A stretch of DNA of 64,000 nt. Source: Semisulcospira habei (taxonomy: Eukaryota > Mollusca > Gastropoda > Semisulcospiridae). The translations under genes were made by a program, and so were the position numbers. The stretch covers positions 178,899,958 to 178,963,957 of the forward strand of contig BTPG01000001.1 in the NCBI GenBank assembly GCA_036245525.1. Direction: 5' to 3'. Below the pieces are notes generated by a model. That model was not told the DNA's origin. It searched no databases and was given only the letters and a program-made list of their open reading frames with translations. Of the stretch, positions 54,870 to 64,000 are shown in pieces (the first letter of the stretch is position 1; the number at the start of each line of letters is the position of its first letter).

Positions 54870-56265
54870 AATTCAATCATTCATTCAGTCCTCTTTGCGC
54901 CATCTGGTGCTTGAGGCGACGGCAAGGGAGCGCCACTTTTGTCTGTCAGCTACTATTTTGGGTGCTGTTTGCAGAGTAAGGCCTCTGTTCTTGAGCTCTC
55001 GCTCCACGGTTCGGCGCCACGTCTCCTTTGACCGCCCACGGTTTCTCTTCCCCTGTGGTGTCCATCTCAGTGCCACCCTTGGTAATAAGTCGGGTGACAT
55101 TCTGCAAACGTGGCCTAGCCATCTCCATCTCCATGTGGCGATGGTTTCAGCGATGCTGTCTGCGCCTGCTCTCTTCCGTAGTTCCTCGTTTATAATCATG
55201 TTTGGCCAGAAGACCTTCATGATCCGTCGCAGGCACTTGTTCTGGAAGACTTCCAGCTTGCGTTCCGCAGCAGTAGTGGATTTCCAGAACTCTGACCCAT
55301 AGAGAAGGACACTCAGCACGTTACTCTTAAAAATACGAAGCTTGGTGTGGATGCTCAGGTTTGTGGTCCTCCAGATGGGTTTCAGCACTGCAAAGGCTTG
55401 GCTGGCTTTGCTGATTCTTGTGGTGATCTGCATCTCCCTTGTGCAGTCTCCATCTGTGGTAACCTTGCTGCCCAGGTAAGTGAACTCGTCCACCTCTTGC
55501 AGAGGTTGGTCATTGATGGTGATTGGGTCGCCCACTATGGTGTTCTTCCTCATGACTTGAGTCTTCCTAATGTTGACCCCGAGACCTATGGAGCTTGCTG
55601 AGTGTGTCAACTGTTGTGTCTTCTGTTGCATGTCCTGGTTTCTGCTTGCCAGCAGCCGGATATCATCGGCGTAGTCGAGGTCATCCAGCATTGAGGTCAG
55701 CGTTCACTGAATTCCCTGCCTCCTTCCCTCTGTGGTGCGGCGCATGATCCAATCAATTGCCATTGAGAAGAGGATCGGCGAAAGAATACATCCTTGTTTC
55801 ACTCCGGTTTCCACCTTAAACGGTTCGGTGAGCTGGTTGTTGTGGACGACTCTGCACTCAAAATTCTTGTACAGGGACCTGATGACGTTGACAAGTTCTG
55901 GGGGATTCCATAGTATCGCAGGATTTTCCAAAGGGAGTCTTGATGCAGACTGTCGAAGGCCTTCTCAAAGTCCACAAAGACCACCATTCCATTCGTTAGA
56001 CTGTTCAAGGATCTGTCTCAGGACGAAAATATGGTCAATGCAGGACTTGCCTTTCCTAAAGCCTGCCTGCTCCTGGCGAAGGATGCCATCCACTGCTGTC
56101 GTAATGCGTTCAAGGAGAATGCGGCTGAAGCATATCATCATAAGCGTCCCAGTAGCCCTTTTGTTGACAGAAATTTCTTAATAGGGACGGCACGCGCCAC
56201 CTCCCATCTGGTTTCACTGAATGTCGGGCCGGAGAGGGGTGGGTTGGGGGTTGGGCGGCCGTAGG
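54870..56265 (-). mobile_element. RTE-like LINE fragment
   Basis: On the minus strand the element ends at about 54870 with TGAA/TGAT units, after the ORF stop. It is 5'-truncated or degraded beyond about 56260. The RT core is readable through three frames. The tail of short tetranucleotides and the long RT C-terminus match RTE-like elements; the clade call is moderate. Confidence 0.65.
54885..56200 (-). pseudogene. RTE-like reverse transcriptase
   Basis: In order on the minus strand: a LLERITTAVDGILRQEQAGF block (about 56115), GMVVFVDFEKAFDSLHQDSL (motif A, about 55980), FKVETGVKQGCILSPILFSM (motif B, about 55810), a stop near 55702, then LDYADDIRLLASRN (catalytic YADD, about 55680), FTYLGSKVTTDGDC, VLLYGSEFW, RWRWLGHVCRM and GRSKETWRRTVERE. 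The catalytic box is intact. One frameshift near 55900 and the stop near 55702 kill it. Confidence 0.78.
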
Positions 56266-56384
56266 TCTCATTACGGGTCAACACTGACCTGTACTGAAAC
56301 ACAACCAGAGCAGTGGCAAATGCACTGACCCAGATCTTTAGTTCACGGCTGCAAAGTCTGGTAACTACTGACTCTGAGACATTC
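56266..56384. other. Short unassigned flank
   Basis: Between the RTE-like piece and the 15-bp target duplication. No feature recognised. Confidence 0.4.
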
Positions 56385-56399
56385 CTCTCCCAAAATTTC
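56385..56399 (+). repeat. Target-site duplication, left
   Basis: CTCTCCCAAAATTTC, repeated exactly after the LINE tail at 62440-62454. The first base of the right copy could also be the last base of the AACT tail. Confidence 0.9.
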
Positions 56400-57074
56400 G
56401 CCTACCCGGCACCGGCCTCCACGTGGCGTAGGTGGGTAGTCCGCTCAGTCCCTGACTGAGTGGGCTAGCGGACGGGTGCCATCTTTGTCCAGGATTAGGA
56501 CTTGATGTCAGCAGATATGTTGTTCAGCCTTTTCACTGGTCCGGTTTTTAAGGAGCTGTGCTAACCTAGGTCGTACCATGTTGGATTGGTCCTTAAAAAT
56601 ACTCGTGACTTTTTGGTCCTTTGGATCCCAAGTGTTTGCCGTGCTTGGAGACCCGTGTCGGGGGAGAAGAGGATCCTGGTGGCTGAGGTTCCCTTTGGGC
56701 TGCGGCTCACTGGTGCCAACACTCCACTTCGGCCTTGACTTCTACCTAAACGGGAGGCTAGTCGTACCGGCCTAGTCAATCGGCTCTTGTCACGTTGAGC
56801 CCTATCCCACTGTTGACATGCGGGTTGCTATACGGAGCACCATGCTATAGCTTCTGCTGCTGATTAGGTGTTTTACGCCAGTATTCCCCTGCATTCAACG
56901 GTGTGATAGAAGGCGGTGGCTCAAACGGTTCAATCGGGCTTACCCCCTTGAGTATATCTTTCGGGCAGTCTCCATTGTGCGTCGGCTGGAGACCCGCCGA
57001 CAGTTGCACTTTCCCTTGTTGGGCTCGGTGGCGGGCGGGGACCCCCGGGGGATGAATATCTCTACTAATATAAT

Positions 57075-58514
57075 ATGGATAAAACCAAAAAACCAAAACT
57101 AGCACAGAAACGGCGCATAGACACCGACATTGCACATGACAGTGATTCAGACTGTGAGGAAGCGACGCCTCAGGCGTCGGCCGTATGGCCTCGCTTCCTC
57201 ATTGTCCATAGCAAGGTGAAGGAGAAACCAGTTACCAAGCTGCATCCTTTTCTGGTGGGGGAGACCCTCAGGAGCCGTGTTGGCAGGCCTGACGCCTAGC
57301 GCCTCAGGTCTGGTGACTTGCTGGTGGAGTGCCGTACTCGGGCACACTCCAGCGGGCTACTGGGGCTCTCTTCCATCGGAGACACTCCTGTGGAAGTCAC
57401 ACCCCACAAAACTATGAATTCGTCAAGAGGCGTAATCAAAGATCAAGCTTTGGCAGAACTGTCAGAAGATGAACTTGTAAGGAACCTTAAGTCTCAGGGG
57501 GTGACTTGCGTCAGGCGCTTCGCTTCCAAGCGAGGTGGTGGGGAGATCCGTCTCCCTACCATCATCCTGACGTTTGGCACCCCCACCCCTCCTACTACCA
57601 TCTGGGGAGGTTACTACTCCCTGAGAGTGAAAAAGTACGTCCCTCTTCCCCTCCGGTGCTTTAAGTGCCAAAAGTATGGCCATGGGCAGAAGACATGCCG
57701 TCAGGCAGAGGCTTCATGCGCCCGTTGCACTAGGCCCGGACACTCTGCTGAGTCCTGCACAGCCACCCCCCTGTGTGTGAATTGCCAGGGGGCGCATATG
57801 GCTTCGGATAAGAAATGCCCTCGTTGGATATCCGAGTGCAAGATTCAGCATGTGCGTGTGGAGAAGGGGCTGTCCTTTCTGGATGCCAAAAAACTGGTTG
57901 AAGGCCCTGGTGCAGCTGCGGCTGCCCCAACCTCTAACACCTCAGTGTATACTTTTAGTGCAGCGGTGGCAGGCAAGCGCCCCACCAAAGACTTTTCATG
58001 TCAGACCCCAACTTCTTGGTTGGGGGCGGAGCCTCGGCTCCTCTCGCCCCTGGAGAGTAACCCTCCTCCGGTGGTGACAAGGAGCCAGGGAACGCAGAAG
58101 GCGGACACTGCCGGTCCGGTTGTGCCGCCTTCTGTTGCCCCTAAGCCTCAGCCCCCACCCAAACCTGTTAGTCAGTCAACTCCAAAGGCTTCTGGCTCTG
58201 GTCAGCCTTCTAAGGCCGCTAACTCTAGCGGCAGGAACGCTGCCCAGGACCAGAAGTCTAAGAAATCTATGGGACCGCTGTGCGCACGGGCCCAGAAGGG
58301 GAACACAGATGTCCCCCTTCAAAACAAATATGCTGCACTGGAGGAGCGGATGGAGGGAGTGGAAGTTGTTGTTGCTGATGCTGCGGCAGCTCCACCCCCT
58401 TCCTCTCCGAGGAACCAGAGGAGGCCCGGGAGCCGGCCCCCCTCTGTTTCTTCAACTCCTTCCAAGGTAAAGGAAAAAGGGGGGAAAAACTCCTTACCCC
58501 CAGATAAGACTTAA
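57075..58514 (+). pseudogene. LINE ORF1 (zinc-knuckle nucleic-acid-binding protein)
   Basis: The frame is open from ATG 57075 to TAA 58514 except for a single TAG at 57297-57299. The N-terminal part is lysine-rich with an acidic patch, then an RRM-like stretch (SGDLLVECRT, EIRLPTIILTFGTPT). Three zinc knuckles follow: CFKCQKYGHGQKTC, CARCTRPGHSAESC and CVNCQGAHMASDKKC. The C-terminal 180 residues are proline/serine/lysine-rich and probably disordered. It would bind the LINE RNA. ORF2 starts two bases after its stop. Confidence 0.85.
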
Positions 58515-58516
58515 TC

Positions 58517-61500
58517 ATGGACTCTTTGCTTCAGTGGAATTGTCGTGGTTTTCGAGCTAACTTTGAGGAATTACGTCTTTTAGTCAAGTTCTATAACCCC
58601 TCAGTCATATCTCTTCAGGAGACTTACCTGAAGACTTCTTTCTGACCCTGTGTCTTTTAATGGTTTTAATGTTATACATAAAGGCTCTGATTCGGAGAGG
58701 CGCTCGGGTGGAGCGGCTCTTCTCATTAGTAGCCAAATTTTATGTAGCCTCGTTAGCATCGACACCTGTCTTCAGGCTGTCGCTGCTCGGGTTACCTTAA
58801 AAAAGACCATAACCATATGCAGTATTTACCTGCCACCATCACTGCGGGTCTGTAGCAATGATATTTTTCACTTAGTAGATCAACTGCCCCCTCCCTTTAT
58901 TCTCATGGGGGATTTTAACGGTCATGCTCACCTTTGGGGTAGTGACCACTATGATGGCAGAGGTCAGATGTTAGAAGATGTTTTTTCTCAACTTAACCTA
59001 TGTGTCTTTAACGATGGCTCACCTACATACTCTAACTCAGGTTCCGGATCTAGTTCTGTTCTAGACCTCACTGTGTGTGATCCTTCTCTCATGCTGGACT
59101 TTGACTGGAAGGTTCACGACGACCTGTGTGGTAGTGACCACTTCCCAGTAGTCCTGTCATCGGTCAGCTGTGAGGAGGATTCGCCGGTGGGGCGCTGGAA
59201 TCTCAAGAAAGCTAACTGGTCTCTGTTTGCCTCTCTCTGTCAGTCTCGTCTTACAGAGGAGGTGGTCATGTCAGCTGAAGAACCTGTTTCTTGTTTTACT
59301 TCTATTTTGTTGGAGGTTGCAGGTGAAACCATCCCTAGAACTTCCACATCACTCCCTCGGAAGCCGAGAGTACCATGGTTCAATGAAGAGTGCCGCAAGG
59401 CCCAAACAATGCGCAAATCTGCTCAGCGACGTGCATTTCGTAATCCGTCGCAAGCAAATATTTTAACCTTTAAAAGACAGCGGGCGAAAGCCCGTTATAT
59501 TTTTAAACGTGAACGCCGTGCTTCCTGGAGACGCTTCGTCTCATCTTTATCTTCTAGGACTCCGTCCCAAAAAGTCTGGAAGGCTGTTCGAAGAATTAGG
59601 GGCAGGGGTGGCTCGGCTTCTGTCGGCCATCTTAGAGATGGTGCCAGTTTGGTCACAGATAAAAAGGCTGTGGCCAATTTGCTTGCCTCCACCATTGCCC
59701 ATAATTCTTCAACAGAGCATTATTCACCTTTCTTCCAGAGAGAGAAGGAGAAGCGAGAATCTTGTGCTTGTGATTTTATATCGGATAACTTGGAAGACTA
59801 TAATGCCCCTTTCACGTTTTCAGAATTGCAGCAAGCCATGCAGAAATGTACTGACTCTGCTGCTGGATTAGATACCATCCATTATCAGCTCATAACACAT
59901 CTGCCTGAGGATTCACTCCTTGTACTTCTCAAGGCCTTTAACCATATCTGGATAACCGGTCATTTTCCGCCATCTTGGCGCCAGGCTGTGGTTGTGCCAA
60001 TTCCCAAGCCGGGTAAGGATCCTTCCGACCCGGGCAACTACCGGCCAATAGCTTTGACATCATGTTTATGTAAAACTATGGAACGCTTGGTCAACGCCCG
60101 ACTGGTGTGGCATCTTGAGTCACAGGGTCTCATCACAGACCTCCAGTGCGGTTTCCGGCGCTTCCGTAGTACAACTGACCATCTAGTCCGCTTTGAGTCT
60201 TTTATCCGAGATGCTTTTGTCAACAAGCAGCATGTCTATGCAATTTTCTTTGATCTTGAAAAGGCATATGACACTACCTGGAAGCATGGTATAATGTCTG
60301 ATTTGTCGGACATGGGTTTTAAAGGGCATCTGCCCGTTTTTATTCACAATTTTTTGTCCAACAGGTCGTTCCATGTCCGTGTGGGCTCCACCCTCTCCGA
60401 CTCCTTTGAACAGGAGATGGGTGTCCCGCAGGGCAGTATTCTATCTCCTGTTTTATTTAGCATTAAAATAAATAACATTGTAAAGGCCGTCAAGGATGAT
60501 TCTGAATGCTCTTTGTTTGTGGACGACTTTGCTTTGTGTGCACGAGGTCGAGGACTTGCGTCCCTTGAGAGGCGCTTGCAGCTGTGCGTTGATCGCATCC
60601 AGGGGTGGGTGTCTCTTGATGGATTCAGATTCTCGCCCTCCAAGACAGTCTGTGTGCATTTTACTAACCAGACGAAATTTTTTCCAGAACCTAGCCTGAG
60701 CATTGCTGGAGTGCCAATTAAGGTGGCTGAAGAGGCTAAGTTTTTGGGGGTCATCTTTGACAAAAGATTGACCTTCTGCAACCATGTTAACTACCTTAGA
60801 ACCTCTTGTCGGAAGGCCCTCGACATTCTTCGTGTCGTTGGTCGTACTGACTGGGGTGCAGACCGCATCGTCTTACTTCGACTGTACCGGGCCCTGGTTC
60901 GGTCCAAACTGGATTATGGCTCTGTGGTATATGGCTCGGCTTCCAAGTCTGTTCTGCAGCGTCTGAACACAATTCACCATCAAGGTCTGCGCATATGTCT
61001 GGGAGCCTTCAGGACATCTCCAGTTCCTAGTCTGTATGCAGAGGCAGGGGAGCCTTCTCTCAGGCTCCGCCGCATCCGCCTCATGCTCAGCTACGTTCTG
61101 AAGCTGAAGGCCCATCCAGAAAATCCTGCCTATGATTGTGTTTTTAACCCGTCGTTTGCAGAGATTTACGATGCCCATCCGGGAGCTGTCCGTCCACTTT
61201 CCTTCCGTGTCCGACCTCATCTGCAGGCGGCCGGAGTGGACCTGGACAAAGTTTCGGAATCTCTGCAACACGTCACTCCACCCTGGCTACTACCAGTTCC
61301 TGACATCTTGCTGGACTTGACTGCCCACAAGAAGGATTGTACTCCACCAGCCATATACCAACAGAGCCTCAATGAACTCCTTTCAATTTTTCCTGGCTAT
61401 TGTCGTCTTTATACGGATGGGTCCAAGTCTGAGGATGGAAGAGTGGCTGCGGCTGCAGTGTCCTCTCGCCATCCTAGACGCCCATTTAAGCTCCGTCTCC

Positions 61501-62213
61501 CTGACCATTCCTCTGTATTTAGTGCAGAACTGCAGGCCATTCTGCTGGCACTCAAGCATGCCTATCAGTCTCGGGAAAGGAACTTCCTGATTCTGTCTGA
61601 CTCTCTTTCTGCCCTGCAGGCCCTTCAGGGCGCGGGAACAGACCATCCACTGCTGGTGCAGATTAGAGAGCTCTACGCGGACTTGATGAAGGAATATTAT
61701 GACATCATTTTTATTTGGGTCCCAGGCCATGTGGGCATCGAAGGCAACAGAATCGCAGATTCTGCTGCCAACGGTGCCCGCAGTGACCCTGTCCCTGACA
61801 CACAGACTGTCTATAGTGATTTTAACCCTGTTATTAGTGCGTACATAGCCCGCGAGTGGCAGTCCGATTGGGACAAAGAGGAAGGGAACAAGCTTCATGA
61901 AGCTCTTCCTAAGTTGTCTGACAGTCTACCTTTCCGCTGCGGCAGCCGCCGTGAGGAGACTGTCCTTGCTCGGCTCCACATCGGGCACACATATGTTACG
62001 CACTCTTACTTACTTAAACAGGATGAGCGTCCATGGTGTTTTGCCTGTGATGAGCAGTTTTCTGTTCGACACTTTTTGCTGTATTGTGCTGACCTAATTG
62101 ACACCAGATATAAACACTTCACAGCAGACTCCTTGAAGGTTTTGTTCCGGGATGTTCCCCCGGACAAAATCTTCAATTTTTTTAGAGAATGCAATATTTT
62201 TAACAAGATCTGA
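58517..62213 (+). pseudogene. LINE ORF2: endonuclease-RT-RNase H, one frameshift
   Basis: ATG 58517 opens LLQWNCRGFRANFEELRLLV and SLQETYL, the first endonuclease motifs, but meets TGA at 58643-58645. The next frame continues from about 58650 for 1187 codons. The endonuclease goes on with ILMGDFNGHAHLWGS and CGSDHFPVVL. RT motifs: VVVPIPKPGKDPSDPGNYRP, IALTSCLCKTMERLVNARL, AIFFDLEKAYDTTW (motif A), MGVPQGSILSPVLFSI (motif B), LFVDDFALC (FVDD box) and AKFLGVIFDKRL. RNase H: LYTDGSKSEDG, SAELQAILLAL, ILSDSLSALQAL and WVPGHVGIEGNRIADSAAN. A C-terminal CFACDEQFSVRHFLLYC knuckle follows. All catalytic residues are present. Confidence 0.92.
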
Positions 62214-62439
62214 GCATTCATAGACTATGTGAATTTTTTTATTTGCCCTTTTTGAGAGTCTGTAGACGTTTCTTTTCCAGACATGTGCGACATTTTAGCC
62301 TGAGATTTTTAATCTATATTTACATCTTGTCTTAAGACCTTGCTTTTAGTCTGGCTGACCAGATTTTTACCCATCCCGCCGTGAGATGGCCTTAGTCGCT
62401 TGCTCGGCGTTAAACCCAAATAACTAACTAACTAACTAA

Positions 62440-62454
62440 CTCTCCCAAAATTTC
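62440..62454 (+). repeat. Target-site duplication, right
   Basis: Exact match to 56385-56399. Confidence 0.9.
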
Positions 62455-63192
62455 AAACTCAGCCTTTTCACATCGGTAATGCCGACTACTGGCTCCATTG
62501 CTAACGACACAGTCGGACATCTTTGTTTTTAACTCTCGTCAAATGCTTTTCTTTTTATAACGTTTCTTGTGGGTTTTTTATCTATCGCCTATTTCATTCA
62601 AAATGTGATTTTGCAAAATAAACAAAAAGTGATAAAATTTCATTTAAAAATGGACAGCAATTAATGAAATAGTTTTTGTTTTGAGTGTATTTTGGGCTGA
62701 TGCGGCTTAGTTTCGGAGGGCACTGACGTGGAAATTAGCAAAGTCGTCTCTGGTACACTCTAACTAGGGAACAGAACTAAATGGAATGTACAGGGAGAAT
62801 TTAATCACTGAAGATTTTGGAGTCCACGAAGACTCATATAACCCACCAACACACACGCTGCAGTTTTCCATCCTGCCCACCCCCAGCCCTTTTTTTGCCT
62901 GAGAAGAAATAGATTCACATTAGCCCCTACCAGTCACAGGGGCTCGTGAGATCCTGTCCTGTATGCCAAACGTAATCCACCCCAGATGTTCCTATGAATG
63001 TGGACGCGGTCAGTGTCCAGTAGTGATAGCCACATGGCCCCACATGTGGCCATCATTGCTGGAAACCGATCCGCATCGGATGTTTATACTAACAGCGTGA
63101 AAGGGACTATAGGCCCTAAGCATGAAATAGAAGGAGAGGTGATTTTAATTGTGGCACAGTCTATCCCCTCTTTATTCCATTGGACTGAGTGT

Positions 63193-63246
<54 letters not shown>

Positions 63247-64000
63247 CACATGCTTATAAAAAATTAGCCAGGCTTTTCTCTGGTGCATTTTCCGTATTTC
63301 ATGTTCAATCGCTCCCATTTTCATACCCATGCTGCGGCTGTACTATTTCTGTTGATGTCTGTAAACATATGATATAAATGCAAACGTTTTTCCTTGGGAC
63401 TTGAAAGTGTTTTTGCATGATTCTGCAGGAACAATATCAGGTTGGGAAGGGATACTGATATGGTCCTAAAACTGTGCCATCATTTTAGGTGGTTCAGTTA
63501 TCCGGTAAAGTAATTGTGTGTTGTAGTGTGAAGTGAGTCACATAAATGCCACTAGTCTAAGAGTAATGTGGCTGAATGATAGTGGTTGTGCAATGATATT
63601 GTGTCTGTGGGTGTGTTCAGGTTGATTCTGGCTTTAGCAACAAAAAGAAACCAAACAACAAAAAAAAAAAAACTGAACCCCAGTGTATGGTACTGCGGAA
63701 ATGCAAAGAAGCTGGAGTACACTGAACATAATAAACTGGACTGACAGGGTTTGGCACTAGACGTGGAACTTTTTTCAAATAAAAACTAAGCAACACAACT
63801 TGCATGGTCTTTCAAAGTACTTTATGAGAATAGTGTCATAAATGTGTTCAGAGTTTGGGTGAAAACTGTGCGAGGAAAATACTGAGGTAGATAGCTTTTA
63901 GAGTTGGTCTTGCTGATACTGACGCGGTAAACTTGGTCATTAGGGTTTCTGTTAAATCTAGTGTTTAAAATGTTTTATGTATGTTCATCGGATGCAGTTG
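62455..64000. other. No recognised gene; (GT)n at 63187-63244
   Basis: AT-rich sequence with a GT microsatellite. The frames 62998-63267 and 63617-63805 have no recognisable domain. Confidence 0.45.

Larger units (their letters stand above)
56400..62439 (+). mobile_element. Full-length Nimb/I-type LINE
   Basis: The element is bordered by CTCTCCCAAAATTTC at 56385-56399 and 62440-62454, a perfect 15-bp target duplication. It has a 5' untranslated region of about 670 bp, ORF1 with three zinc knuckles, ORF2 with endonuclease, RT and RNase H, and a 3' end of AACT repeats. RNase H plus zinc-knuckle ORF1 and the FVDD box fit the I/Nimb group. Only two clear lesions were found, one nonsense codon in ORF1 and one frameshift in ORF2, so it is young. 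Truncated relatives are at 895-1287 and 8577-8632. Confidence 0.9.

Overview
The window is eukaryotic, gene-poor and built almost entirely from nested transposable elements and simple repeats. Long AT-rich non-coding stretches, exon-like fragments ending in splice donors, (CA)n/(TA)n arrays and a mixture of Nimb/I, Rex1, CR1/L2 and RTE-like LINEs, DIRS, Ty3/gypsy and Polinton elements point to an invertebrate animal. I favour a lophotrochozoan, most likely a mollusc, from the overall character of the repeats; this is inference. No complete host gene is supported.

Layout. 0-10 kb: 3' fragments of non-LTR retrotransposons (Nimb-like at 895-1287 and 8577-8632, an unassigned RT at 1326-2133, Rex1-like at 2300-2810, a decayed CR1/L2 RT at 5170-6930 split by (TA)n arrays and a SINE), a probable hAT-like element (7204-8022) carrying a zinc-finger exon, and a THAP-domain fragment. 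10.8-17 kb: a GC-rich DIRS element on the minus strand (tyrosine recombinase, RT-RNase H, Gag), with a 288-bp related unit with 57-bp inverted ends abutting it. 19.5-25.7 kb: a minus-strand Ty3/gypsy-type LTR element whose integrase lies before the RT (copia-like, Gmr1-type order). 26.2-28.2 kb: a CR1/L2 LINE. 29.2-30.6 kb: a partial second copy of the Gmr1-like element, sitting in a Rex1-like LINE (30.6-32.4 kb) that also carries a full SINE.

35.8-52.4 kb (perhaps to 54.7 kb): a decayed Polinton/Maverick with compact, convergent and divergent gene pairs: small membrane-protein genes, retroviral-type integrase, protein-primed-type DNA polymerase B, major capsid protein, probable penton, several unassigned structural-type genes, and a glycine-rich membrane protein ending in PSAP and PPxY motifs. 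The polymerase is split by a 5.3-kb LTR element (39224-44563, 5-bp target duplication) that has gag but no RT or integrase and itself contains a 256-bp palindrome. A SINE sits in the gap between the divergent capsid and coiled-coil genes. I did not find an ATPase, a Ulp1-type protease or terminal inverted repeats.

52.7-54.3 kb: CA-rich and tandem repeats. 54.9-56.3 kb: an RTE-like LINE on the minus strand. 56.4-62.4 kb: a nearly intact Nimb/I-type LINE bounded by a perfect 15-bp target duplication, with one nonsense codon in ORF1 and one frameshift in ORF2. 62.5-64 kb: no recognisable genes.

The genes do not form one pathway. Each belongs to its own element, and the nesting gives a relative order: CR1/L2 remnant before SINE; Rex1 before both SINE and Gmr1-like copy; Polinton before LTR element before palindrome; RTE region before or beside the Nimb insertion.
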